A DNA stretch of 64,000 bases from contig MHBH01000062.1 of assembly GCA_001804805.1 (NCBI GenBank), positions 16,001 through 80,000 of the forward strand, in the 5' to 3' direction. This DNA comes from Lentisphaerae bacterium GWF2_49_21 (GTDB lineage: Bacteria; Verrucomicrobiota; Lentisphaeria; Victivallales; GWF2-50-93). The translations under genes and the position numbers were made by a program. Within the stretch, counting starts at the first letter, position 1; each line of letters starts with the position of its first letter. The notes under the pieces were generated by a model. That model searched no databases and was not told the origin of the DNA. It saw only the letters and a program-made list of their open reading frames with translations. Shown one piece after another: positions 7,991 to 17,017 of this stretch.

Positions 7991-8138
7991 AGTTGGAGCG
8001 ATTCTAATCAGCATAGCAACCCTGATAGTTTCGGTCGGGATGCTTTTGGTTCTGCTCCGGGCAGGAGGATTGATAGATGCGCTTTCGAAGGCTCTTGGAG
8101 GCAAGCGCAACAGTGAGACAGAAAAGAAACAAAACTGA
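7983..8138 (+). CDS. Single-helix microprotein 2 of the SPFH operon
   Basis: A 51-residue product beginning MDKVGAILISIATLIVSVGM, with one membrane segment and a charged C-terminal tail. The start lies behind a GGGGGTGA stretch inside the end of microprotein 1. The pattern of its helix resembles that of the next microprotein (an I-SI-TL-V--G---VLL core followed by a LI--LS segment), which suggests a tandem duplication. The function is unknown. Confidence 0.62.
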   Translation: MDKVGAILISIATLIVSVGMLLVLLRAGGLIDALSKALGGKRNSETEKKQN

Positions 8139-8161
8139 ACTTTGTAAAAGGAGAATATATC

Positions 8162-8293
8162 ATGTCGAACATTTCGGAAATACTCAATAGCATTGGAACT
8201 TTGCTTGTTGCCATCGGCGCTGTAGTGGTCCTTCTCAAGACCAGCACGCTCATCACTGTTCTCTCAGAGCGGATAAAAGAGTGGAAAGACTAA
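8162..8293 (+). CDS. Single-helix microprotein 3 of the SPFH operon
   Basis: A 43-residue product beginning MSNISEILNSIGTLLVAIGA, with a single membrane helix and a short basic end (ERIKEWKD). It is preceded by a good AAGGAGAA site. It resembles microprotein 2 in the helix and in the LITVLSE segment after it. It ends the tightly packed part of the SPFH operon. The function is unknown. Confidence 0.62.
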   Translation: MSNISEILNSIGTLLVAIGAVVVLLKTSTLITVLSERIKEWKD

Positions 8294-8521
8294 TCCGCAC
8301 CGGAGAATGAGACAGCCGCGTTTCCACAGTGAACTGCAGACGGTATGGGAGCATTCCTTCTGCCACTGTGGGTCGCAGCGTTCTTAGAATAATACATGAC
8401 ATCCAGGAGGGAAACGGAGGTTATAGTTTTTCTCGCAAGGGGAAATGAAGCAATCGGCATTAATAAATTTTCTTCATCATATAATATTGAGGAAGAATAT
8501 AACATTGCAGAAAGGAATCTA

Positions 8522-8827
8522 ATGAAAGAAAAGCATCAGATAGAGAAAGAAAAACAACTATCATTGAACCAGGATACGATCAGGAGCAAAATTTTCATCT
8601 GCCCAGCCAAGGAAGATGCGCAGAAAGTATTTCTTGCAGGAACCTTCAACAATTGGGCGCTGATGCCAATGACAAGGCTAAAGAGCTGTTTCCATGCAAT
8701 TCTAAGACTTAAGCCTGGTGAATATCAGTACAAATTCGTTGTTGACGGAAAATGGCTTGAAGATCCTGAGGCCAAATCCGTGCAGAATGTCTTTGGTACT
8801 GCAAATAGCATCGTCTCGGTTGATTGA
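8522..8827 (+). CDS. CBM48/AMPK-type glycogen-binding domain protein
   Basis: A 101-residue product from ATG 8522 (behind AAAGGAA); an upstream in-frame ATG at 8396 would add 42 unlikely residues. After a short charged N-terminus, residues 25-101 form an early-set, CBM48-like sandwich: KVFLAGTFNNW, then LKPGEYQYKFVVDGKW, then DP and VQNVFGTANSIVSV. This is the pattern of the carbohydrate-binding module in AMPK beta subunits and in glycogen-branching enzymes. As a stand-alone domain it may bind glycogen or another alpha-glucan, or simply act as a protein-interaction module. Its link to the flanking metal and SPFH genes is unexplained. Confidence 0.8.
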   Translation: MKEKHQIEKEKQLSLNQDTIRSKIFICPAKEDAQKVFLAGTFNNWALMPMTRLKSCFHAILRLKPGEYQYKFVVDGKWLEDPEAKSVQNVFGTANSIVSVD

Positions 8828-8848
8828 GTAAGTATTTTAATTGGGCAG

Positions 8849-8938
8849 ATGACATTGCAGCTGAACGGAGTCAGTTTTATACGGATTACAGCAAGGTTCA
8901 AGATAAAAGGCATTGACTGCACGGAGGAAATCAACTAA
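8849..8938 (+). pseudogene. Fragment of a heavy-metal-associated (HMA) domain
   Basis: A 29-codon frame whose end, RFKIKGIDCTEEIN, closely resembles the N-terminus of the P1B ATPase 1.5 kb downstream (KFKIIGMDCVEEVNAL at its residues 10-24). The frame stops right after this match. It looks like the relic of a second P1B ATPase 5' end, or of a small HMA protein, left by duplication or recombination. It could be an expressed micro-peptide, but I see no good ribosome binding site. Confidence 0.5.
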
Positions 8939-9104
8939 GAAAACAGAGCAACTGGCCGATAAAAGAGGAAATAATGCTGTCATGAGCATGAATTCCACCA
9001 ATATCTCATATTATCCTTTTTCGGTCTCGATAGTATGGAACATATTGGTTTGCAAGCTGTCTATATTGATAGTTTTTAAACTTTAAGCAAAAGGATGGAT
9101 CATC

Positions 9105-10220
9105 GTGAAAAGGGAACTGTATCTTTTAACTGCATTGTTATTCTCTTTCTCCTCGTTCAACATTGTGAATGCCGAAGAAAAAGATTCGAAAAGAACTCCG
9201 GCCCCCAGGCTGAAATCGGAAACATTTTTCAAGCCCGATGAGGGCGCACCGGAGAAAACGAATACCGAGCCTCTGGCATTCCTCCCTGAAATTGTCGCCA
9301 AAATAGGGGATGAAAAGATAACAAAGGCTGACATCGAGGCCGAGTTCAAACCAATAATCTCTATGATGAAGGGAAATGGACAGTTAGACAGTATTCCTCC
9401 TGAAACCTGGAAGAAGGAAGTCATAGGCGGAATCAACGGCATGATCTCAACGAAGATGCTAACCAAGCTCGCGGAGGAAAACGGCTACAAGCCTGATATG
9501 GCAAGGACGGAAGAGGAATTCAAGAAAATGTCAGCCAAAATCCCTTCGGAACAACTTGCCGAGATGATGGCAAAACAGGGGATGACTGAGGAAACCGTTA
9601 AGAAAAGGATCGGAATCAGCCTCACAATCCAGAAATGGATCGAGGAAAAAGTAAGCAGCGACATAAAAATCTCCGATGCTGATGTCGAAAAATTCTACAA
9701 GGAAAACCAGGATCGTTTCAAGAGGCCCGAGTCTGTGCGCGCCTCCCATATCCTCATAACACCTGAAGAATTAGACGCTGATAAAGCCAAGTCCATGTCA
9801 GACGAGGAAAAGAAAAAAACAGCAGATGAACAGAAGCAGAAAGCCCTTAAAAAGGCCCAGGAAATACTTGCCAAGCTCAAGAACGGTGAAGATTTTGCGA
9901 AACTCGCATCTGAAAACAGCTCCTGCCCCAGCAAGGCAAATGGCGGCGATCTTGGGACATTTGCAAGAGGCAATATGGTCGCAGAATTCGAAAAGGCTGC
10001 GTTCTCCCTCAAGCCGGGCGATTTGAGCGATGTCGTTGAAAGCAAGTTTGGATACCACATAATCAAGGTTTCTGAAAAAAACAATGCCGAAACGGTTTCA
10101 CTGAGGGATGCGCAAATCTCCATCTCCGAAGACATGAAGAATATAAAGACTTCTGAGGTTGTTCGGAATCTGATTGAGGCCGAGAAGAAGAAGGAAAATG
10201 TCGAAATATTTGTTAATTGA
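9105..10220 (+). CDS. Periplasmic PpiC/SurA-type peptidyl-prolyl isomerase
   Basis: A 371-residue protein from GTG 9105, behind AAGGATGG. The signal peptide (about residues 1-23, ending VNA) targets it to the periplasm. It has a SurA/PrsA-like N-terminal chaperone region (about 60-205) and one well-preserved parvulin domain (about 210-350). That domain shows VRASHILI, a Lys-rich linker, FAKLASENSSCPSKANGGDL and FGYHIIKV, all typical of active PpiC domains. It helps fold exported proteins. It is the second foldase in this metal/SPFH neighbourhood, on the same strand as the P1B ATPase 150 bp downstream. Confidence 0.9.
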   Translation: MKRELYLLTALLFSFSSFNIVNAEEKDSKRTPAPRLKSETFFKPDEGAPEKTNTEPLAFLPEIVAKIGDEKITKADIEAEFKPIISMMKGNGQLDSIPPETWKKEVIGGINGMISTKMLTKLAEENGYKPDMARTEEEFKKMSAKIPSEQLAEMMAKQGMTEETVKKRIGISLTIQKWIEEKVSSDIKISDADVEKFYKENQDRFKRPESVRASHILITPEELDADKAKSMSDEEKKKTADEQKQKALKKAQEILAKLKNGEDFAKLASENSSCPSKANGGDLGTFARGNMVAEFEKAAFSLKPGDLSDVVESKFGYHIIKVSEKNNAETVSLRDAQISISEDMKNIKTSEVVRNLIEAEKKKENVEIFVN

Positions 10221-10372
10221 CGCATTACGGGAATCTTATCAAACTCGACAATGATGTGCAACAGTCATCATAGAGAGGTATTGTACCGGATAAGAACAGG
10301 AAGAATATTGCGAATATAGATAGCCCCAATAGAAAGTTTAGGATGTATGTGTTTTTGTATTAGCGCAGCCGA

Positions 10373-12586
10373 ATGAAACAAATTATGAACACAAATGGAA
10401 AATTCAAGATCATAGGAATGGATTGCGTGGAGGAAGTCAACGCGCTCAGGGGAACGGTGGGCAAACTGGCCGGTGTCTCCAGCCTCGACTTCAACCTTAT
10501 TGATGGAACTATGACTGTCCAGTATGACGCCAGCTTAGTCGACAAGGACGCTATCAGGAACGCAATACAGGAGGCAGGACTGAAGGGCGAGTCTCTTGAT
10601 GAGAAGCAACCTGACGGAGTTGTCAAGGCATCTTGGTGGCAAATACGCGGACGAACAGTGATGTGCTGGAGTTCCGTTGCTTTGCTGAGCATGGGCTTTA
10701 TAACTCATGCTTTTCTGCATGGAGGCCTTATTCATGCGTTGATCAGCGGCGAGGGTATGGCGCGACACGGATTTCCTTTACCAGTCATACTCTTCTACGT
10801 AGCAGCGGTTGTGACCGGGGGTTGGTTTGTTTTTCCAAAGGCCTGGATGTCCTTGCTGCGATTTCGGGCGGACATGAATCTGCTGATGACTATTGCAGTA
10901 ATAGGCGCGATGATCATTGGCCAATGGTTTGAAGCTGGTACTGTGGCTTTTCTCTTTGCTCTGTCCCAACTGCTGGAATCGTGGAGCGTGAGCCGCGCCC
11001 GCAGAGCGATTCACGCTCTGGTAAGACTGTCACCTCCGATGGCGCGCTACATCTGCCCCCATCACGGGGACATCGAGGAAAAACCGGTCGGGGAAGTCCT
11101 CGTAGGCTCAACGGTCATAGTGCGCCCCGGCGAACGAATACCACTGGACGGAGTCGTTACCAAAGGCCGAACTGCAGTAAACCAGGCACCTATCACTGGT
11201 GAATCCATGTCGGTTGTCAAAAAGGAAGGGGATGAGCTGTTCGCCGGAACGATCAATGAGCATGGATCTATTGAGTTTAGAGTCACTAAGCCCGCCGCCG
11301 ACACCACGCTTGCGCGAATCATCCGCATGGTGGAAGAGTCACAGTCACGCCGCGCGCCGATCGAGCAATGGGTGGAGAAATTTGCACGCTATTATACGCC
11401 GGCCGTGATTGTTATAGCCATGCTGGTGGCTATCGTCCCACCCATGTTCGGGGGTGAATGGAACCGCTGGTTCTACGAGGCGCTGGTCATGCTGGTTATC
11501 GCCTGTCCCTGCGCACTTGTGATTTCAACACCAGTCAGCATTGTGGCGGCCCTCACTGCGGCATCCAAGGTAGGCGTGTTGATCAAGGGAGGTGCGTTCC
11601 TTGAGGCGGTTGGTCGTGTGCGCGTTTTTGCCTTGGACAAGACCGGCACTCTAACTACGGGACTCCCGGAGATACAGATGATCGTGCCTTTTAACGGCCA
11701 CACCCAAGACGAACTTCTTGCCCGTGCTGCAGCGCTGGAGACGCACAGCGAGCATCCGCTGGCAAAGGCTGTATTGAGAAAGGCCCATCATATGGGGAAG
11801 ATTACCCCATTGGTGGCTCATGACTTCCGTGCCCTCAAAGGCCGCGGTGCCGAAGCGATGATTGATGGTCGCCTTTTCTGGGTGGGAAGCCACCGGCTTT
11901 TGCATGAAAAAGGCATCGAGGAGTCAGAAGTCCACGAACATGCGCAACGTATGGAAGACGCAGGACATTCCGTTATTGCTGTGGGGAATGACCGACATGT
12001 CTGCGGGCTTATCAGCGTGGCCGATTCCATACGCCCCGAAGCGCCAGACCTGATCCGCCAGCTGAAGGTAGCGGGAATATTGCACGTAGTAATGCTGACA
12101 GGGGACAACCGAGGCACGGCGGAAGCGGTAGGCCATGCGATTGGCGGCATAGATGAAGTGCGTGCGGAACTGCTGCCCGAAGACAAGATGCAGGCGATTC
12201 AGGAGATCGCGCAGAAACACGGGTCTGTCGCAATGGTAGGTGATGGAATCAACGATGCACCGGCTCTTGCCACGGCCACCATCGGAATTGCGATGGGTGC
12301 CGCCGGAACCGATGCTGCGATTGAAACGGCTGACATTGCCCTCATGTCCGATGACCTGTCACATCTTCCCTGGTTGGTACAGCATGCGCGGCGTACCTTG
12401 TACATTATCCGGCAAAACATTATGTTTGCCTTGAGCGTGAAAGCCGGGTTCATGGTGCTGGCCTTGATGCAGATTGCAACACTGTGGATGGCTATTGCAG
12501 CCGACACGGGCGCATCCCTGCTGGTGATCTTCAACGCGCTACGCCTATTGAAAAGCAGTTGTAAGGAAAAGAATGAAGGATTATGA
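10373..12586 (+). CDS. Zn/Cd-type P1B heavy-metal-translocating ATPase
   Basis: A 737-residue P-type ATPase. Residues 10-75 form an HMA-like domain in which the usual CxxC is reduced to MDCVEE (C18, E20, E21), a variant of the metal site. Eight membrane helices are expected. The transport motif is VIACPCALVIS (about residue 375), and the phosphorylated Asp is in DKTGTLTTG (about 421). SEHPLAK, MLTGDN and VGDGINDAPALA complete the ATP-binding part. The last helix, ADTGASLLVIFNALRLL, is of the Zn/Cd/Pb group (ZntA/CadA). It should export divalent metal from the cytoplasm using ATP. It sits downstream of the foldase in the same orientation, and its stop overlaps a degraded frame. Confidence 0.92.
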   Translation: MKQIMNTNGKFKIIGMDCVEEVNALRGTVGKLAGVSSLDFNLIDGTMTVQYDASLVDKDAIRNAIQEAGLKGESLDEKQPDGVVKASWWQIRGRTVMCWSSVALLSMGFITHAFLHGGLIHALISGEGMARHGFPLPVILFYVAAVVTGGWFVFPKAWMSLLRFRADMNLLMTIAVIGAMIIGQWFEAGTVAFLFALSQLLESWSVSRARRAIHALVRLSPPMARYICPHHGDIEEKPVGEVLVGSTVIVRPGERIPLDGVVTKGRTAVNQAPITGESMSVVKKEGDELFAGTINEHGSIEFRVTKPAADTTLARIIRMVEESQSRRAPIEQWVEKFARYYTPAVIVIAMLVAIVPPMFGGEWNRWFYEALVMLVIACPCALVISTPVSIVAALTAASKVGVLIKGGAFLEAVGRVRVFALDKTGTLTTGLPEIQMIVPFNGHTQDELLARAAALETHSEHPLAKAVLRKAHHMGKITPLVAHDFRALKGRGAEAMIDGRLFWVGSHRLLHEKGIEESEVHEHAQRMEDAGHSVIAVGNDRHVCGLISVADSIRPEAPDLIRQLKVAGILHVVMLTGDNRGTAEAVGHAIGGIDEVRAELLPEDKMQAIQEIAQKHGSVAMVGDGINDAPALATATIGIAMGAAGTDAAIETADIALMSDDLSHLPWLVQHARRTLYIIRQNIMFALSVKAGFMVLALMQIATLWMAIAADTGASLLVIFNALRLLKSSCKEKNEGL

Positions 12587-12727
12587 ATATAGTATATATG
12601 AACGGGAGAGCCGGAGAAAGCAGGAAAGTAGCTTGAAGATGCCCTCAAGGCGAGGAAATTCGACGTGATTGGCGTCTGTATCTTCAAAGGGAAAAGGCAT
12701 CGATTTTGCCAATTCATGCCGTTATGA
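12583..12727 (+). pseudogene. Degraded short gene behind the P1B ATPase
   Basis: ATG 12583 overlaps the ATPase stop as ATGA and opens 17 codons (MNIVYMNGRAGESRKVA). After a one-base shift, a protein-like frame continues (EDALKARKFDVIGVCIFKG) and stops at 12727. The pair reads like one ancestral gene with a frameshift. I cannot assign a family. The remaining 140 bp before the protease gene show no gene. Confidence 0.3.
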
Positions 12728-12873
12728 CTGCAATCCACTAAAGGCCAAACAGGTGCTCGAAGACGGTATACGCTTTCCACGACGCTCCAGTGCCGGATTC
12801 CTCCTTAATTACAAAGGGGCAGGCGAAACTGACTCATTTGTAGAAAGAGTTTTAATACTCTAAATAAGGTTTA

Positions 12874-14238
12874 ATGTTTTTTATGAAACTCATATGTCTG
12901 ATATGTTGTTTGAGTGGTTTATTCGTATTGCCGTCTGCGAATTCAGCGGAGAAAGGCCCCCGTGAAACTCCAGTGGTAAAAGCAGTCTCAGAGGTCATGC
13001 CGTCCGTAGTCAATATTGGTACTGAACGGATTGTAAGCACGTCATTCTCTCCCTGGAGGGCGGATCCGTTCGAGGGACTCTTCCGCGATTATTTTACGGA
13101 GCAAGGAGAATCCAGGAACACTTCACTTGGCAGTGGCAGCATCATCGATTCCAACGGACTTGTACTGACTAATTCCCACGTTGTCCACAGGGCTTCCAAA
13201 ATAACAGTTACTCTGGAAAACGGTGCCCAGTACTTTGCAAAGGAAATCGCCAGCGATGATGTCAACGATCTTGCCCTAATCAAGATTGAAGGACTACCGG
13301 AATCTGCAAATCTCAAGATTATGAAGTTTGCCAGACCGGATGATCTCATGCTTGGTGAGACGGTTGTGGCACTGGGAAATCCATTCGGATTAGGCCACAG
13401 TATTTCACAGGGGATTCTCAGCGCGGTCAAAAGAAAGGCGGTCTATGAAGGGAACATTATTTTTTCAGACATATTGCAGACCGATGCTGCAATAAATCCG
13501 GGGAACAGCGGTGGTCCTCTTATAAATATCAATGCTGAAATGATAGGTGTTAATGTTGCGATTTTCAAGGAAGCCCAGGGAATTGGTTTTGCAATCCCCC
13601 TGAAACGTATTGAATGCGTATTGGCAAAATGGCTGATTCCTGAACGCTTTGGAGATGTTTCCCTAGGCATAATACCAGGAGAAAGAATGAATGAGAAGAC
13701 CGCTATGATTGAATTTTTTGTAGAGGAAATCATTCCTAACAGTCCGGCTTTTAAATCTGGTATGAAATCCGGAACTCAAATTACTGAATTCAACGGAAAA
13801 AGAATAGATAATCTTCTACAGTTGAGCAAAATACTCTACAAGGTCGGGGTTTCCGACTCCGTGTCTTTTAAAACAGCGGAAGGAAGGATTTATTCCTTTA
13901 AAGCGGAGAAAACAAAATTTGTTGATGGTGCTGAAATGGCAAAAGTACGCCTTGGCCTGGGACTGCAGGTGCTTAATACCCAGCTTGCCAAAGCACTTGA
14001 TTATCCCTTCGAGGGGGGGCTGATTATAAGCGATCTCCCAGCTGGGATTGAAAATGTTGAGAGGGGTGATATTATTGTCCGTATTGGCGATATTCCTGTC
14101 AATGCTATTGAAGATGTTTCCCGCGCCCTCCAAGGGAAACGCTATGGCGATGCAGTTCCCGCAATCTTTATTTCCGTAGTCAAGAAACACGATAGATATT
14201 TCCTAGTCAAAAAAGTTGCTACTCTAAAAGTGAAATAA
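12874..14238 (+). CDS. DegP/DegQ-type periplasmic serine protease with two PDZ domains
   Basis: A 454-residue HtrA-family protease. It has a signal peptide (about residues 1-23, ending NSA) and a trypsin-like domain with the catalytic triad in VLTNSHVVH (His), VNDLALIKI (Asp) and INPGNSGGPL (Ser near 211). Two PDZ domains follow (about 275-350 and 360-450). Family members degrade or refold damaged envelope proteins. The gene is AT-richer than the ATPase before it and lies downstream of the foldases and metal pumps, a plausible envelope-stress grouping. ATG 12883 is an alternative start. Confidence 0.92.
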   Translation: MFFMKLICLICCLSGLFVLPSANSAEKGPRETPVVKAVSEVMPSVVNIGTERIVSTSFSPWRADPFEGLFRDYFTEQGESRNTSLGSGSIIDSNGLVLTNSHVVHRASKITVTLENGAQYFAKEIASDDVNDLALIKIEGLPESANLKIMKFARPDDLMLGETVVALGNPFGLGHSISQGILSAVKRKAVYEGNIIFSDILQTDAAINPGNSGGPLININAEMIGVNVAIFKEAQGIGFAIPLKRIECVLAKWLIPERFGDVSLGIIPGERMNEKTAMIEFFVEEIIPNSPAFKSGMKSGTQITEFNGKRIDNLLQLSKILYKVGVSDSVSFKTAEGRIYSFKAEKTKFVDGAEMAKVRLGLGLQVLNTQLAKALDYPFEGGLIISDLPAGIENVERGDIIVRIGDIPVNAIEDVSRALQGKRYGDAVPAIFISVVKKHDRYFLVKKVATLKVK

Positions 14239-14353
14239 GAGGGCATCTGAAAATTCATATTTGCGTGATTCTATATTCACTTTGCAGATAATTTGAGGCT
14301 GGTTTTGTCTAAAGATATTAAAGAGAATCCCTAAAACATGAGGAGATCCTCAC

Positions 14354-15535
14354 TTGCAGAATCCCATATCTGGAAAAGAATCTGTTATCAAGGCTGTCGG
14401 CCTTTCAAAGGAGTTCCGTGATTTCTGGAACCGTCCAAAGGCCAAGGCGGTGAATGATATCGACTTTGAAGTCTATGAGGGCGAGGTTCTTGGTCTTCTA
14501 GGTCCGAACGGATCTGGGAAATCAACTACCATTAAGATGCTTCTCGGCCTTCTCTATCCTACCGCCGGCTCGATCACCGTATTCGGGGAATCGCCGAGGA
14601 GCGTGCGCACAAAGATGAGGATAGGATATCTTCCCGAGGAGTCGTACCTCTACAAATATCTTACCGCAATGGAGACTTTGGATTTTTTCGGCGCGCTTTT
14701 CAATCTTTCGGCGTTGGAGCGCCGGAGCAGGAGCGAACAGCTTCTGGAAATGGTCGGTCTCAGCCATGTAAGGAACCGCCCGGTCGGCGAATTTTCAAAG
14801 GGAATGGCGCGCAGGATAGGACTTGCCCAGGCGATGATAAATGATCCGGACCTCCTTATACTCGATGAACCGACTTCCGGCCTTGACCCGATCGGCTGCA
14901 AGGAGATCAAGGACCTGATAACGTTCCTCCAGAAGCGCGGCAAGACCGTCATTGTGAGCAGTCATCTTCTCGGCGATGTCGAGGACATATGCAACAGGGT
15001 GTTGATACTTTATGGCGGAATAATCAGGGCTTCCGGTACGCTTGACGAGCTTCTCACGGTTTCAAGCTCGAGCCGCATAACGACTCCGCTGCTTGAACCG
15101 GGGATTACCGAAAGACTGGTGAAAATACTCAGGGACAGCCTCAAGGGTGAACAGTTTGTCATAGATCATCCGAGACGGTCGCTTGAAGATTTCTTCCTCG
15201 ATGTGGTCAACAAGGCGAGAAGCGAAAGCGTGAAGACCTATGGAGCAGAAGGCGGAGGCGAGATCGCCGGTTATCTCAAGGAGGAATCACGCGACGTCCT
15301 CAAGGATCTCATGTCCGGCCAGAAGGAGAAGGAACCTGAAATGCCCAGGATTGAAAAGGCGGAAGGGAAAGAGGATGATGGAGCGGCCAAGTCAAGGGAG
15401 ACGATTGACAAGCTTGTCACGCATGCAACCGAGGAGAAGAAGCAGATGCCCGAGCTCAAGCCGCCGGAGAACCGCGAAGAGGTCAACAAGAAGCTTTCCC
15501 ATCTCGTTTCCAAAAAAGATGGCAAGGACAGATAA
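14354..15535 (+). CDS. ABC transporter ATP-binding subunit
   Basis: A 393-residue ATPase from TTG 14354, eight nt behind AGGAG. The first 240 residues form a complete ABC domain of the CcmA/export type. Walker A is GPNGSGKSTT, the signature is FSKGMARRIGLAQ, Walker B is LLILDEPTSGLD, and the switch His is in VIVSSHLLGD. The last 120 residues are charged, Glu/Lys-rich and probably unstructured or coiled. It powers the membrane protein encoded 21 bp downstream. The substrate is unknown. Confidence 0.92.
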   Translation: MQNPISGKESVIKAVGLSKEFRDFWNRPKAKAVNDIDFEVYEGEVLGLLGPNGSGKSTTIKMLLGLLYPTAGSITVFGESPRSVRTKMRIGYLPEESYLYKYLTAMETLDFFGALFNLSALERRSRSEQLLEMVGLSHVRNRPVGEFSKGMARRIGLAQAMINDPDLLILDEPTSGLDPIGCKEIKDLITFLQKRGKTVIVSSHLLGDVEDICNRVLILYGGIIRASGTLDELLTVSSSSRITTPLLEPGITERLVKILRDSLKGEQFVIDHPRRSLEDFFLDVVNKARSESVKTYGAEGGGEIAGYLKEESRDVLKDLMSGQKEKEPEMPRIEKAEGKEDDGAAKSRETIDKLVTHATEEKKQMPELKPPENREEVNKKLSHLVSKKDGKDR

Positions 15536-15556
15536 ATCCACAACTGGTGCTGAACG

Positions 15557-17017
15557 ATGATTTCTTTATGGGCGATTATCAAGCTCACGTGCAGGGCTTC
15601 TATAAGATCGCACATCTTCCATCTGCTTCTTTTCGTGCTCCTGCTGGCAATCCTGATCCTTCCCAATACTGTTCTTGGCGACGGTACGGCTTCCGGTTTC
15701 ATCCAGGTTTCGCTGAAATACTGCCTCGGAGTGGTGGGATTCATACTTTCGCTTTCAACGATATGGGTGGGCTGTTTCGTCCTTTCCAATGATCTTGAAA
15801 GCTATCAGATACACATGGTCTTCACAAAGCCCATTTCGAGGATGAAGGTCTGGATCGGCAAATGGCTCGGAGTTGTACTCATCCACGGTATCCTGCTTCT
15901 TGTTTCTTCTGGAATTGTCTATGGCTTTATCCTCCTGCAGTTCTCCTGGAAGAATTTTACAAAGGAGGAGAAGACGAGAATAGAGAATGAAGTCCTTGTT
16001 GGAAGAAAGGTGTATCTTCCCGATCTTCCCGACATAGATGCCAAGGTCAAGGCCGAATTCCAGAAGAGGGTCGCCTATCTGAAGACGGTGCAGGCGGAGA
16101 ATTTCCAGAACCTGACCAATACGGAAAAAAGGACAATGCTTGGCGACCTCCGCAAGCAGATTGTGGCCCTGCACGGAGAAGTCAAGCCGGGCCCGTCTGG
16201 TTCGAGATACTGGAACTTCAAGGGACTGAACAAGAATATCAAGACCCCCCTCTATTTCAGGTATAGGATGTATGTTGGCAAGATTTCATCAAAGGACCAG
16301 AGGGAGGTGGATGGAATATGGAGCGTGAGGTTTCTTGTTCCTGAAGAAGACGTCAAGGGCAGGAAGCCCGGGGAGGAGATCGCTACAAAGGAAATATTTG
16401 TTCCAAAGTCACAATATCCGGAGAAGCAGATGTGCGGGGTCTTCCACGAGATCGCGCTTATGCCGGCTGTCATTGACAAGGATGGTACGGCCACTATTGT
16501 GTTCACGAATTTCGACAGGGAAAACAAGCCGGTGTATTTCCAGGCTGCCGACGGCCCGAAGCTCCTCATGAACGCGGGACCATTCTGGGAAAACTATCTG
16601 AGGGCTGTCTTCATGATTTTACTGAAGCTCCTGTTCCTTGCCGGACTTGCCTGTACGGCAGGAGGCCTCCTGTCAATGCCCATGGCCGTGTTCGTGGTAT
16701 TTTCATATCTTCTCGTAGGGATATGCGCATCGTATATTATAAACATAGAGTCGGAATTTGGCGACGTTCACGAGCTTGTTCAGTATGAGGCGTGGCATGA
16801 GACTGCCGCCAGAATTGTCAGCCGTTCGATATTATGGGGGATAATTCCGATGCAGAAATTCGAGGTCTCTGACATAGTAGCGAACGGAGAGCTGATTGAA
16901 CTGTCCTTCATGGGCAGGACCGTATTTGACTTTTTCATTTTGAGAGGGGTGCCTATATTCATAATAGGGGTATTGCTTTACAGAAGAAGGGAACTAGGGT
17001 TGATAATAAGAAAATGA
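15557..17017 (+). CDS. ABC-2-type membrane subunit of the exporter
   Basis: A 486-residue membrane protein. Helices lie at about residues 18-40 and 52-80, with a third near 110-130. A large hydrophilic domain (about 135-345) follows, and then a cluster of hydrophobic segments (about 350-485). The arrangement fits an ABC-2 permease with a big extracytoplasmic insert. It is encoded between the ATPase and the anchored protein, whose start overlaps its stop by 4 bp. All three are therefore probably one complex. Confidence 0.82.
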   Translation: MISLWAIIKLTCRASIRSHIFHLLLFVLLLAILILPNTVLGDGTASGFIQVSLKYCLGVVGFILSLSTIWVGCFVLSNDLESYQIHMVFTKPISRMKVWIGKWLGVVLIHGILLLVSSGIVYGFILLQFSWKNFTKEEKTRIENEVLVGRKVYLPDLPDIDAKVKAEFQKRVAYLKTVQAENFQNLTNTEKRTMLGDLRKQIVALHGEVKPGPSGSRYWNFKGLNKNIKTPLYFRYRMYVGKISSKDQREVDGIWSVRFLVPEEDVKGRKPGEEIATKEIFVPKSQYPEKQMCGVFHEIALMPAVIDKDGTATIVFTNFDRENKPVYFQAADGPKLLMNAGPFWENYLRAVFMILLKLLFLAGLACTAGGLLSMPMAVFVVFSYLLVGICASYIINIESEFGDVHELVQYEAWHETAARIVSRSILWGIIPMQKFEVSDIVANGELIELSFMGRTVFDFFILRGVPIFIIGVLLYRRRELGLIIRK

